From the NCBI RefSeq assembly GCF_025766255.1, contig NW_026516668.1:62001-126000 (forward strand): DNA of 64,000 nt, written 5' to 3'. The notes beneath the pieces are model-generated. The model did not search any database. It had not been told where the DNA came from and saw only the letters and a list, made by a program, of their open reading frames with translations. Position 1 is the stretch's first letter. The number at the start of each line of letters is the position of its first letter. This document shows, piece by piece, positions 34,496 to 47,332 of this stretch. This stretch comes from Zychaea mexicana. Its lineage: Eukaryota > Mucoromycota > Mucoromycetes > Mucorales > Lichtheimiaceae. The position numbers and the translations under genes were made by a program.

Positions 34496-37400
34496 CTTGG
34501 CTGACTAGTGTTTTAGCTATGCAAAAGAGAGCACAAGGAGAGAAAGGGTGCTGTTGGTTGGAAGAAGGAGGAAAAGAGTGCGCTGGTGCAGTGTACCTAA
34601 AAAAATGTATGAAATGCGATTTATCAAGCTAGTATTTATACATTGTGTGGACAACGCAATTGATTCGTTTGGCAGTCAGTATATAGTTTCTTGATTTTCG
34701 GTGCACTAAAATGGACAACCGTCCAATTGTTTTTTATCTGCAGCGCACGCTGCTTCCGACTCAACCATTTTTTACATCTTCGGAAAACCTAAATTTCTGT
34801 ACGCTCGATCAGAATCTTTCTTACTGCTGAGAATTTCTGACATTAATCAAAAGCATTGGTAGCCCTTTGAGCTGTTGTAATGATTGCTTTTTTTTGTGTG
34901 TGACTTGGTTGGCGTTTGCAACACTGTGGTATATCTGTTGGTTTGCCTCATAACAAATAGCAACAACGATAACAAAAACGTCGCCATTACCGATGTTATA
35001 CTGTATAATAGGTCAGTTGTTGGCGTATGTTCTTGTACCACACCAACCCGTGCAACTGGTGAATTGTCACGCCTACGTTTTGATTGCTTAGTTGGAGCCA
35101 ATAGTCAATCGAGGATGTCCTCACATGCTATCTTGCAAACGCCAGCGCCCAATTTTCTTGTTGCTAGCCCCAGGCGATCAAATTGTCTGACCGTATGAGG
35201 GAAGAAACTGAAACGTTTTACGGTGCTTTTTTTTCGACACATACGGAAATCGTCATCCACTCAATGAAGTACCTTCAGGAGAATTCCCTTCAGGACATAC
35301 ATATACTTTGGAGTTGACAACACGCAGAAATTTATTATTATACACTTCAGCACTATTATGCATGTAGCGACAAGGACATGAAAAACTACCTGTAAGCAAT
35401 TGGATGTTGTTGTACGTAGACTAATATTATATGCTTAATGCTAAACTCAAGGAAACTATCAGTTATTGTGGAATCATAAAAAAAGGTAGTATACCATATT
35501 GGGTTGTAGTGCTTACGGTGTTTGTTGTCTAGACGCCTTGCCGGATCGTTTCTCAACATCATCGACACTAGCTGTAACATAACAGACATAACCAATAATG
35601 TTACTTGAAAGAATTTTCTACACAAACTATTCAGGTTTAGCGGATCAGAGCCGTCTGTGAAACTCCACGTTTCGATCCAACTAACCTCATTGCATGAAAA
35701 GGCACATCTTGTACACAATGGGACAATAACTCAGCGCAGAGGGAAATCACGATGGAAAATCTCGAGAAGCGATTTGCTGGCTGGGTTCATTCAACAGCGT
35801 GTCAAGTGAAATAGACCCGATATCTCCGATAGTGTTTTCTTTTTTTCTTTTTTGTTACATAGCAGTAAATGATTCTTGGCACAAGACCTGAAGATGGAAC
35901 AATTCTTTATTTCCCTTGCCTCTCTATCGGGTATCACCGTAGAAAGGTATAATAGAAGTATAGCGTATGAAATAAAAGCAGTACCATATTCTACAACGTG
36001 TCGTTTAGAATCTCAGATCATCCACACGTTTATATTTTGTCGTATGAAAAAGATTTCGTTAGATGGACAACAAGTACATACACCTCGGTAGCACGTTGTA
36101 ACACGCTACCTTCTATTAGAAGAGACTCGCTGCAAAGTCCAACATCCCGGTGAACAATTCCTGTGGATCATTCCACTCTTAGATTAGTAGCCGAAGCTCG
36201 CTGGTTGATCATTGTTGTGGGTCAGTGCACACTAAAGATTGGGATAATCAATAGTGCTGGCTTCAAGTACTTAAAGGTCGTGTATGAGTTGGGCTCCATG
36301 ACTGGATGACCAGTTTACTCCGCGTCCGATGAAGGATAAGCCATGTATAGTGATAGAACGCGCGAATCATGGCTTGAGGCAGCATAGCATACTTTCATTT
36401 GGTAACATTACTGGCAAGCACATACGTCTGTGAAAAATTTAAAGATTTCCATTATAACCATACTTTTGCTACATATTGTCAGTGAAGCTTTGTACAATTA
36501 ACATATGCAGGATCGTTGAGAAGGCCAGAGCTTTGAAAAGCATAAGGTACTTTTCCAACTATTCAGCGTAGCTTACATTTACAAGTCAAGATAGTAAACC
36601 TAAAATAGTGAAGATACTTACACTCTACTACAGCATATGAGTATTTGACCAAATCTTCAAAAGTTCAGTATCCTTGGGAGCAGCGGCTTGTAGACTACCG
36701 TTTCCTTTTCTCACTAGATCTCCAACACCCGCTGACCATTAACTGTACACTAGGATACATACCTCACTCATATGACTTCAATAACCTGATCATCAATCTG
36801 TCTATGTCTGCTTTGTGTATCTCTTTTTCTCCCACTCACAGTTTGCTCATAGCTCTTTCTACAGATGCTGTTTTTGCAGATCTCACTTGCATATATTCTG
36901 TTTATGTAGATAAAAGGCTTACAAAAGATTGTTTCGCTGCAAAGTGCTATGTATCACATATGCTTTGACTTTTTTGATATAAACATAATCCACTAAACTG
37001 CTTATGCAAGACGGGTACAGAAAGAAACCTCAGACTACGCCGAATTATCGCTTACGTTGAACAATCCCAACAGTGGTGATAGATTTTTATGAGCATCTAC
37101 CAGATGTACTCTACAACATTATTCCCTGATGTTCGTGCTACATCTTGGTGGATCTAACTAACAAGGTCTTCAATAATAAAGATATGACTGCAATGAAATC
37201 ATAGTAATAAATTTGTTGCTATGTATGTAATCTAATGTATCTTTAAAAATCACCTTGCATCAAACTGCTTTACATACTATGTCTGCATCCAGCATTTTTG
37301 CCGAGTAGTATTAGTATATATATTAGCTTGCACTTGTAGGAGAAGTATTGATGTATAGCTATCGTTATAGATAGCACCATTGCATTAGCTTTTGACAGTT

Positions 37401-37530
37401 CTGTCGAAGCCAAAATAAGTTCTTCCGCTGTACGTGTGCTACAAGCACGGACTATATTACACGGACCGAAGGAAAAGGCAACTACCAATTTTTCAAACCG
37501 TTCTTTTTTTTCTGTGTCGACATATCACAT
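34496..37530. other. Gene-poor region, no supported gene
   Basis: About 3 kb holding the PHO89 5' flank and the 5' flank of the JmjC gene. A minus-strand frame at 35101..34847 begins MAPTKQSKRRRDNSPVAR and has a later hydrophobic stretch, but nothing else supports it. The remaining open frames are Ser/Tyr/Leu-rich without motifs. Confidence 0.4.
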
Positions 37531-40283
37531 ATGGAACAAAACGCAGAACGGTGTCCATTATGCACGAAAGACGCTGACCCAACATTATACGATACGTGGC
37601 TGCAATGCGACGGTTGTTCAACCTGGTACCACGCTCATTGTGCTGGGATTTCTCAAGAACAATGCGGCTTGATCGAACGTTACCATTGTGCATTATGCAC
37701 AAAAGTACACGGTCCTTCAACGTGTATGTCATTATAAACGAAAAGCGTAACATTACAATGCAACAACACTACTCCCTTTGCATTCCTATTTTAATGAGCG
37801 ACTTGACAATATACCTGTTACTCACATTCTCCAAATTTACAAAAGACAAACCACAACGACGAAAATCTGGCAGAGAACATACACGGCTTAACTATGCTGA
37901 CCTGAACGAGGGCAAGACAGCTGATCAGAATATATGGACCAAAATTTTAAGGGCTAAAGGGTTCGCAAACGATCCGTTCAAACGGTACAAAGGTCAAGAG
38001 GTAACCATGGATCTGTTAAAGAAGACGGGCATGCGAGAGCCGTTTATTATTGAACAGCCAGATGGGCTGGATATGCAAATGCCTTCGGCCAATACAACGG
38101 TTCCTGACATTGCCAATGCTGTCGGTAAGAAGCGGGACGGGTAGAACGTGTCAGATTCTTAAAGGCAACAGTAGACTAAGCTTATACGTACTCAAAAAAC
38201 CATTATTAAAGGCCGTGATCATCCACTGGAAGTCATTGGTAACTATAGGCATAGTGTTTACAGTGAGGTTTATCTTTCAAATTGAAAAAATTGAGCCTTT
38301 CTTATGTATGGTTAGACGTGGCGACACAATCCGAGACAACGGGTTGGGACATGGGCCGGTGGTCTGAATACTACGAAAGCAGCGAACGCGACAGAATACG
38401 AAATGTCATTAGTTTGGAAATCAGCGATACGCCTTTTGCCAAAGACATCGTTAGACCTAAAATTGTGAGGTACGTTTTCACGTCCGAATGTGCTGAGTCT
38501 GTAGAGATCGTATGCCTTACTTGTACCAAGGACTTATTCGAATGGCACTGTTTAGAGATATGGATTGGATCGATCATATGTGGCCACAAGAGCTTAAACC
38601 AGTGGAATACCCAAAAGTCCAACTGTACTGCCTGATGGGCACGAAAGATTCTTATACTGACTTGTAAGCTCTTTATATTGTTGAAAAGACATTTTGGACT
38701 GTCCGTTTTACTGACATTTCTTGTTAAGTCACATTGATTTCGGTGGTAGCTCGGTAAGTCTTTCGTGAACACTTGTTGTCAGAAGAAGGAAGAAGAAAAA
38801 CCGAGCATGTTAAACCAGTCATTTCTGCACTCTATATTTGTCAACAGGTGTTTTATCACATTTTTCGAGGCTCAAAAATATTTTACTTCATCGAGCCTTC
38901 ATCAAAGAACCTGAAAAAATATCAAAGATGGAGCTCCTCTCCGGATCAAAGTACCATCTTCTTTGGCGATGAAGTCAAAGAATGTTTTGCGGTCCATCTC
39001 AAGGCAGGAAATACAATGTAGGACTTTCTTGTCTCTTCACATTGGACATAGAGAAAGCGTTGTAGTGGAGGATATGGCAGCTGATGGGATGAATAGGATT
39101 ATACCGACGGGCTGGATCCACGCTGTATACACGCCAGAGGACGCACTTGTCATTGGCGGCAATTTTTTACATGGATTCAACATCGGGACACAACTCCGAA
39201 TATTCGATATTGAGGAATTGACGGATGTGCCGATGAAGTTCCGGTTTCCTTTTTATAAACGCATCAATTGGTATGCTGCGCTCCGCTACTGTAGCCAACT
39301 ATCAAATTGTGGTAATGTCTTTTCCTTTGTCTAAATCTGTCATTCTTTTCTTTTGTGCACATTATTGTTACTGAATTCAGCAAAACTTGTAAGCAGATAG
39401 CGAGTCATTGTCATACTACGAAGTAGAGGGTATTGCAGCACTAGCAGAGTGGTTAAGCAAAGATAGGATGAAACTCGACGAATCTGAACGACGAAAGCGA
39501 AGCGATATTCCCACAGAGGTAGAGGATCCTACCGCATTGCTAGCAGACCTACTCTCTGGAGTTGAACGTGCTTTGGAGAAACTTTCGAATGGCAGCAGCA
39601 AAATGGGTGACAGCAGCAAAAAAAAGAAAAAGAACAAAATTATCAACGAAGAATCCAGTAGCAGAAAGGTACCCAAAGTCAAGTTAAAGCTTAGCTCAAA
39701 ACAACAGCAACAGCAACAACAGCAAGACTCCTCCATTAGCAGTGGTAAACCACAACAAGAGGAACAACCAGCAACAACTCAGTCTACTACCACAACAACG
39801 CCCAAAATCGTTTTAAAACTTAAACCAGCTACAGGAACACAACCACCTATCACCACCACTACTGCTTCTGCTTCTGCTTCTACTTGGGATGATGTCGTTG
39901 CTGTACCTGACCAAGATGACGACGATGACGATGAGTATGATCTCAGTGAAGCCGAGCTAACAGATGAAGAAATTGCACGAGAGGATATTGAGCTCGATAG
40001 CGACGACGAAGAATATCAAGAAGAACTACAGCAAAATCAAAGAAATCCACCAAGAAGAAATCCACCATCATCACGAAAATCTAATACTGCTGCTGCTTCT
40101 AGGAGTCGTAAACGAAGTAGGAGCAACGGATCAGTTAGCAGTAGCAGCGATGATGATTTGGGCACGTCGTCAAATAAGATTAACAAGCGTCGTCCAACAT
40201 TTGATACCTCATCACGTCCTCCCAAAAAGCCAAGCACCGTCAAGCAGAGATTACTAGAACGTGTTGTTAGAGCAAATCGTTGA
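37531..40283 (+). CDS. PHD-JmjC histone demethylase, JHDM1/KDM2-like
   Basis: Nine exons: 37531..37723, 37846..38124, 38211..38237, 38316..38469, 38556..38663, 38729..38753, 38848..39017, 39097..39311, 39397..40283 (685 aa). Exons 3 and 6 are microexons of 27 and 25 nt, each needed to keep the conserved JmjC sequence in frame. A PHD finger lies at about residues 8-56 ([20 protein letters not shown]). The JmjC domain has the Fe(II) triad: FHIDFGGSS (His255, Asp257) and [10 protein letters not shown] (His327). This PHD-then-JmjC order is that of yeast Jhd1 and the JHDM1 family, which removes methyl groups from H3K36. The C-terminus is disordered with Lys-rich, Gln-run and acidic blocks. It converges on the LARP7-like gene with 53 nt between stop codons. 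Confidence 0.92.
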
Positions 40284-40336
40284 TGATGGTTAAAATTAAA
40301 ATGATAATAAAAGAGAGCTTTTGTTTTGGATTGTTA

Positions 40337-42003
40337 TCACGACTGCTTGCTAATGACCGCTAGATTACTCTCATCGTCCCAGAATACTTTTTCTTGCGCG
40401 CCTAATAAAGTGAAAAGTATTCGATATATTCATAAGTTTTCAAATAATTAGGGTATACATGAGTTAGACGCTATGCGTACCTCCGCACTTACCAGTAAGT
40501 TTTCGTACTCCCAGTGCTTGCGATGCCTCTGCCGCACTTGCTGATGTGCCTACACTGTCTTTACCATCCTTTTGTATTTTCTTGTTTTCATTAAAGTATT
40601 TCACCAGCTTATCGGTATCAGCGGATGCCTTGAGCCGCACATGACACTAAGATCCCATAGTTAAGAGTTACTAAGATTATGCCGAAGAAGCAAAGCATTC
40701 ATTTACATATTACTTACAGATGGAGAATTCTTTTTGTAATCAACATAAGCAACCTCAACACCAGCTTGTGCCAATAGATTCTAAGCAAAGCAGAAAACCG
40801 TGATAAGAATCATCTGTACTTTCTATCCATACATGTAGACCAAAACATGACATTCTGAATCTAGCTTCGCATACCGTGATTACTGTTTTTGAAGATTTTG
40901 GTGCCAAGTTCGTAACGAACGCGACTAAGCCTTCAGGGTACCCATCCACGTGCTCTCCATTGTATTCTGCCCAAGCCCTCTTGACGGCTTTTCTGGTTGT
41001 AACCAGTCGCTCCAGGTATTGGTCTTTGAACTGATTATATTCGTGCCTATGAAAAGAAGAACGATGGTGATAATGGTTGGGGAAATTTAGTATGTGCATG
41101 AAATTTCACTTTGGCTTGTCGTCTTTGTGAAAAAAATGACCCAACTTTATCTCGGAAATGTCGCTTACCAGTCAATACTACTTACTTTGATATAACTTTC
41201 AGGCATAATTTCGTTATCTCTGGGTCTTGATGTTTTTGACCTCGAGAGCAGTCGATCTGTTCAATGGCTTTTGTGACATCCTCCTTTTCACTAAATTCGA
41301 TAAAGCAGAAACCATGAAAGATATGCCTTTTTGAGAGATCGGGCGGGAAGCGGACGAATGACACATTTCCGACAAGTCGAGTGAACAGCTGTGCGATTTT
41401 TTCTTGGGTGTCATAGGGTTTCCATAATCCTTCCTAAATTCATCATCATCAGTAGGCCGCAATACAGCGATGGCACTACAAGTTGATGCTAGTGCTTCTC
41501 TACTTACCACGTAGATAGACCAGTCATCCAGCTCCATGTCCTTTGACGCTACAAATGGTTTTATTCGAGCTACGGCTGTTTTATTGTCATTCAGCTTCGG
41601 TATTATTGTTTGCATAAATGTTGTTAGTTCCTGTCAAACTTCTTCCGCGGCGCGATTCGGGAAATATATTGGGTACCTGAAGATGAGTAGATTTTTGGCT
41701 TGCATTTACTATTTCTTCTGGTTTGGTTTGGATTTCCTTTAATCTTTTTAAAGAAACAATCGTGTCGATCGGTACAACTGGTAGTCGGCGAAAGATCAGC
41801 GTTTTATACATGATATGTTTGTTATCAACCATTTAACGCGCGTGTAAAAACGAACGGACGAACAACGTTGCTATTGGTAAATGCTTACAGCCATTCGGAT
41901 CTTTTTGAATATATTGCTTGAGTAATTTGTCGAATGTTAGGTTGGCATCGCTGAAGTAGGTTTCGAGTGCATTGAGAACTTTTCGATCGCGATCTTCACG
42001 CAT
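40337..42003 (-). CDS. LARP7: La-related protein 7-like (La motif, RRM, C-terminal xRRM)
   Basis: Exons on the minus strand: 42003..41889, about 41829..41677, 41630..41508, 41433..41186, 41046..40875, 40780..40718, 40646..40493, 40401..40337. The La motif begins with LNALETYFSDANLTFDKLLK and continues in exon 2. RRM1 spans IYVEGLWKPY to FHGFCFIEFSEKEDV. The C-terminal xRRM has VAFVTNLAPKSSKTVI and AYVDYKKNSPSCHVRL, with the Y-x-D of the RNP3 motif, and ends EKVFWDDE. LARP7 proteins bind and fold 7SK or telomerase RNAs (ciliate p65, fission yeast Pof8). The exon 1-2 junction is a problem: no AG acceptor maintains the frame into VDNKHIMYKTL. It shares a 92-nt divergent promoter with BET2. Confidence 0.82.
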
Positions 42004-42095
42004 GGTTCAGACAAGCGAGATAGAGAGAGAAAATCGAAAAAGCCCGCCCAGGGCCTCTTTTCTTTTCGCTTTTACATTTCACACGCACACACAGA
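42004..42095. promoter_or_regulatory. 92-nt bidirectional promoter, LARP7-like/BET2
   Basis: Only 92 nt separate the two divergent start codons, so both 5' leaders and core promoters must overlap. The BET2 side carries a short pyrimidine-rich tract (CTCTTTTCTTTTCGCTTTT). Confidence 0.7.
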
Positions 42096-43289
42096 ATGGC
42101 CGACACGCTATTAATACCACTTCATGTCAGATACATCCAATCGCTCGACAAACGTACGGATGAACTCGAATACTGGTTGACCGAGCATTTGCGGCTTAAC
42201 GGAATATACTGGGGCTTGACGGCACTGGATCTGATGAACAACATTGATGCTCTTCCACGCGATCAAGTAATCAGTTACGTCAAGAGTTTACAGCACGAGA
42301 ACGGCGGCTTTGGCGGCCATACGAACCATGACCCTCATATGCTCTATACGCTCTCAGCCGTACAAATTATGGTGACACTCGACGCGTTGGATATGATCGA
42401 TACAGATAAAGTGGTTGCATGTAAATATCATCCAGGCTCTTGTTTTTTGGCTTACCAAACAATTACGATGACAGTATATGTTGATATCATTAACCTTTAA
42501 ATGCCTTAGATGTCGCATCGATGCAAAATGAAGACGGATCATTCAGAGGAGACAAGTGGGGAGAAGTCGACTCGCGTTTCGTGTACATTGGTCTGATGGC
42601 GGTGAAGCTGTTGAAGCGCATGGATGCTGTTAACGTGGACAAGGCCGTCGAGTGGATACTAGAGTGTCAAAACTATGATGGTGGGTTCGGTAATCAGCCG
42701 GGTTCCGAGTCGCATTCTGGCCAAGTATGCTGCTGCGTTGGTGCCTTGGCATTGACAGACTCGTTGCATTTGATCGATCAGGATATGCTCGGCTGGTGGT
42801 TATGCGAGCGACAAGTCAAGATTGGCGGACTGAATGGACGGCCCGAGAAATTGGAAGATGTATATGCGCCCTTTTTATGGTTATTGAATATATTATATTT
42901 TATCTTATACGTGTACTGATGATGGTGTTGCACTAGGTGTGTTACTCTTGGTGGGTGTCATCCGCTCTTGCCATTATCGGTCGATTACATTGGATTGACA
43001 AGGAGAAACTTTCGCAGTTTATCTTATCGGCTCAGGTAAGCGAGTCAAATAACATACATCCATTTTTCTTTGTTATGGTTACCGAATTCTCTGTGCAAAA
43101 AATGGTGACAATGTGCATATGTAGGATCCAGAAGATGGCGGCATATCGGATCGTCCTGGTAACATGGTCGACGTTTACCATACCTGTTTTGGTGTTGCTG
43201 GGTTGTCACTGCTTGATTACCCGGGTTTGAAAAAGGTTAACCCTGTGTACTGTATGCCAGCACATGTTATTGCTCGGCTAGGATTGTAA
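42096..43289 (+). CDS. BET2: Rab geranylgeranyltransferase beta subunit
   Basis: Four exons: 42096..42420, 42510..42859, 42937..43035, 43125..43289 (312 aa, family length about 325). Prenyltransferase repeats are clear ([73 protein letters not shown]). The zinc ligands are in place: Asp and Cys in EDVCYSWW and His in VDVYHTCFG. The family member adds geranylgeranyl groups to Rab GTPases together with an alpha subunit (Bet4) and Rab escort protein, neither in the window. Start [14 protein letters not shown] aligns with family N-termini. Confidence 0.95.
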
Positions 43290-43425
43290 CAATAAAAGAT
43301 GTATACCAATTATGAATAGACTCTTCTTTTGCCTTTTTTAATGATGAGTTAAGTGTGAAATGGATAATACAAAAGATGCAAAGGTACAACTATAGGAGAA
43401 ATGGAAGCGAGGGGAAACAAACGAT

Positions 43426-44816
43426 TTACAAGAAGAACCGCTTTCGGCTGGTCTCCATATCGGGCTTAAAGATCCATTCATATTCTCCATCACGAGAGTA
43501 TGTGCCCTTTTGTAGCCATCGAAGTTTCAATGTGAATTTTGGGCCAAGTTCCTGCAAACCCACTTTTTCGGTATCCTTGAAGACATAACCTATACAACAT
43601 GATCACATATCCATTTTAACACATAAAGCTCATGGGCGTATTTTTTAAAACTCTCAAATAGCAGAAACCAACTTACGATGCCGCCGTACAAAGATGAAAT
43701 CACGCTGGTTGTGGAAAGTTACTACTTGTCGACCTTCAAACTCGGGTACTTGTGGCATTAATGACTGGAACATACGTCCAACCGTGTGACCCAGTCGAGT
43801 GCTGAAGTTGTTCAAAATGAGTTCTGGGTTGTGAGCTGTTGTCCGACCGTGACCCTATATAATCATTATGTCCTCGTCAGCCTCGCTCTTAAAGAAAAAA
43901 TATGCCCCTTCTCTTCCATCATCCAGTGAATCGCCGTTCTTACAGGAATTTGCTTGCCGGGAATATAATTCGAAAGTTTAAAGTAGGCTGAGGGGCCGTT
44001 TGGAAGATGTATTAAAGTGATGGCATCTAATACACGAATAATAAGGTCAGTCATATCTTCTACTTGCATACACATCCTCTCTCATTCTCTCTAACAAAAG
44101 CCAGGCCAGCGCCCCAAGAAAACTTACTCAAACTCTTTCGGTCTTCGTTGACAATCATTAAATCCGTAAACTCGTGCTTTATCGCCTGCTTAATAATCTG
44201 TTTCATTTCGTGCTTGGGTCCACGTTTGGCGAACTGGGCATTGGGGAATATCGAAACTAAATCATCACAAAAGTCGTAGGCGATCTATATACAACAAACA
44301 TGTTTCTCCAAGTGAGTCTCCTAGTTCTTTGCCAAGAGTAGAATGTGCATATTCTATATGTCTACCTGAGAGGCTTTCTTGCTCGTAGTTACTACAATTT
44401 TAGGGGTTCTTCCACTGAAATAGCTGGCAAGTTCGTCGTCGGCTTCATCCTGAGCAACTTCACCGTCGTCGTCCCCGTCAACCATAGTCTCATCCTTTTC
44501 TCGCGTATTTTCCAAAGTTTTGGGCACATTTTCTCTTAAACGTTTCTACAGCAGTGCATTAAACCCGATTAGTATACGATTGACAAGATCGTACACAGGA
44601 GGAGCCGGTGTGATCAGCAGCAAAACTTTTTTCTTCGTTATTGTTGTATCCTGGCTTCCTTACTTCTTTCAGTTCCGGGTTCTTTTCTTCTTCCTTGGCA
44701 AGTTTTTTACGTCTTTCGGATTTTGCTTTTGCTTTTTCGTGCTTGAGCTTGCGATGAAGCTCAGATCGGCGATCTTTATTCTTGATCTCGGAGGGGCGGA
44801 TCACTTCCTTGGGCAT
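43426..44816 (-). CDS. RPF1: Ribosome production factor 1 (Brix domain)
   Basis: Six exons on the minus strand: 44816..44664, 44545..44366, 44284..44128, 44026..43944, 43854..43677, 43589..43426 (304 aa, typical for Rpf1). A basic coiled N-terminus ([17 protein letters not shown]) leads into the Brix domain: [64 protein letters not shown], and the sequence [17 protein letters not shown]. It ends in a basic tail (SRKRFFL). Rpf1 acts in the nucleolus in large-subunit pre-rRNA processing. It converges with BET2 (136 nt between stops) and diverges from ZNF277 with 204 nt between starts. Confidence 0.94.
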
Positions 44817-45020
44817 ACCGTTTATTGAGTGTTGTAGTGGAGAGAAAAAAAGAAGCACTTTTTTCCTCTTTCTCCTGCTCCGTCCAAGCACAGAAAATTG
44901 CATTTTTGGAAATCCGTGACTGTCCAGCGGCAGCTTGGATTGTGGTTCGAAGTTTCTCGTATCGAACAACGCGACGCTTATACTTTCCTTTTTTTTTAAT
45001 AAAACACTTTGACAACAATT
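44817..45020. promoter_or_regulatory. Bidirectional promoter, RPF1/ZNF277
   Basis: A 204-nt spacer between divergent start codons that must hold both promoters. No specific factor site is recognised. Confidence 0.6.
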
Positions 45021-47139
45021 ATGGACGACGGCGGCGAATGGTGCACAGTAAAAAGCAAACACCACAATCATAATCACTACAAAAACGACTCAGTTCCCGA
45101 AAACAACAATGCCAATAATAGACGACGGTCTAAAAAAGACACCACAAGTACACGAGGGAAATCAACAAAGCCCGATCCACGACCCAGACGTAAATCAGCC
45201 GCCACAAACAAAACCGATGCAGCAACGACGATTGTAGACGGTAGTCAAAACCCATATCATTTGGCAGAACACGACGATTCAAACGACGAAGACGAAGAAG
45301 ACGATACAGTTGATCTAGTTGACGATCCTGTCCCTCCTTACCACACGACCATACTGACCGTCTGTCCTTTACCGGACTGTCCGTCTGACAGACCATTTCT
45401 TGACACCACAGCACTGACAGATCACTTTAAAGCGGATCATCAGGCGACGTTCAAAAACTTGCACCATATGTATATGGCGCTTGATCCTTATTTGAAGCGT
45501 TGGGGCGCATTGCTCCGCTCGAAACCGATTGCCGAGTATGGGACGGCAGATAGTGATAACGAGGATGGTATGTTAAAACGCAGAGATTCGGACGGGAAGG
45601 AGGAGTTTACTATCCCTAAAGATTGCCGTTGTGAGAACGGTCCTCTTCTGGCAACTAGCGTAGGGATTGTTTGCTCGGCGGCACCGAGAGGCTATGCTTT
45701 TGTCTGTGGCTTGCTTTAGTACATAATGACTAATGCGCACTATATTTTACTCGACAAACAAATAGTGTATATCATTGATCCCCGAAAATGCGAGCTGGAT
45801 CAGAAATTACGAACTGAGATGCAACGACATGCTTTGGTAACAGTCTCCGCTTTTTGAGTGTGCACGCGCGTAAACGATAACCTAATGGGCTAACATAAAG
45901 AGCGAAAACTCTAGGATGAAGTCCTTAGTGTTCAGCAAAAGGAACGTGACGGACCTGCTAAAGAGCCACGAAAATGTTTGTTCTGCAAAGTCATTTGTGA
46001 TAATAGGTAAAAAGAAATATCTGGCGTGTATATATTTAAGCTGGAAAGCTGATCAAAACACAATTATTCTAGAACCGCATTGTTCAAACACATGTTTTCA
46101 GAACACAACTTTAATATTGGTCTTCCGGATAACATTGTGAATGTGAACGAGTTCTTGGACTTATTGGAGAGCAAGTTGATAAAGTATGACATTTTGGAGG
46201 GAACGGAGAATAATGTAATTTTAGGCCATACTAATGTCTCTCTTGTTTATAGACTTCAGTGTCTTTATTGTGAGAAGACTTTCACAAGTGCACCCGTCCT
46301 GCGCAAGCATATGCGCAAGAAGAAGCACTTTAAGATCGCTTCAAAGAACCGACAGTACGACAAGTTTTATGTCATCAATTACTTGGAACCTGGCAAAAAT
46401 TGGGAACATTTCGAACGCGACAATTGTGAAAGCGATGAAGAAAAGTCGGATGCAACAGATGAGTAAGTTGATATCTTTTCTCGTGATTGTTTTGTTGGTA
46501 TTCTGCTTTCATGTAATGCCATCAATATATCTCACCAAAATGTTTAAAAAATCAGCTCATGGGCGGAATGGGATGAAGAAGAGCCAGAGGTATCCATGTG
46601 TTTGTTGTGTCCTCAAACCGAATCATCGCCACAAGAAGCATGGAGTCATATGGAAAAGAAGCACGCATTTGATCTGAACAGGATACGAAAACAACTTGGT
46701 AATGACTGATGCCATGGCGAGTTTTTAAAAAAAAGTGAAAAGTGAAAAAATACATTAACATCTTGTATTTTGTCTTTGCTAGGTCTTGACTTCTATAAGA
46801 CGATCGTGCTTATTAACTATATTCGCCATCAGTCATCGCTGGACAAATGCTTCGTTTGTGGAACGACAGTTGACGATTTTGCAATACTGGAAAAGCATTT
46901 GGAAGAGAAGAACTGTGTGACAAAACCGTTGGATGCCAATGCCGATTTCTGGAAGGATCCAAAGTAAGCTTTCGTGTCAACTAATCCGCTTGTGGTATGG
47001 ATTGGAGTATGCTGACATCGTCGTTGTTTTGTGTAGATATTTATTGCCAACGTATGAGGGTGATCCTTTACTCACTGGATTCGATGATGACAGTGATATG
47101 GAAGACGATGAAAAAGAGACAACAACAACGAAACAATAA
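45021..47139 (+). CDS. ZNF277: ZNF277-family C2H2 zinc-finger protein
   Basis: Eight exons: 45021..45639, 45766..45836, 45915..46006, 46073..46183, 46253..46462, 46556..46698, 46783..46963, 47037..47139 (509 aa). The end of exon 1 (GTCCTC donor) is the weakest junction. The N-terminus is basic/acidic and disordered. The rest follows ZNF277 block by block: CLFCKVICDNRTALFKHMF, then EHNFNIGLPDNIVNV, LQCLYCEKTFTSAPVLRKHM, then YDKFYVINYLEPGKNWE, WAEWDEEEP, CLLCPQ, and FVCGTTVDDFAILEKHL, ending YLLPTYEGDPLL. Animal ZNF277 interacts with the ribosomal protein uS5 and Polycomb-linked factors; the fungal role is unknown. It converges on the syntaxin gene. Confidence 0.9.
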
Positions 47140-47332
47140 TACGTACTTGGCCAAATCACCACCTAATAATAATGGGACGACCAGCTTTCGAATAATGGGG
47201 AAAAAGGTATCCGTCGATCCAATACTATTATTACTATTTGAATATATACTAGATAACCTGGGCATACTTTATGCGGATATATTTTCGATGTGCGTAAAGT
47301 TGTGTGTGAATAATAATAAGAAAAAAAAACAA

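Noticed and set aside
44559..45077. A 172-codon minus-strand frame extending upstream of RPF1
   Set aside because: The true RPF1 start is [10 protein letters not shown] at 44816; the upstream part has no Met aligned with the family and overlaps the ZNF277 start region.
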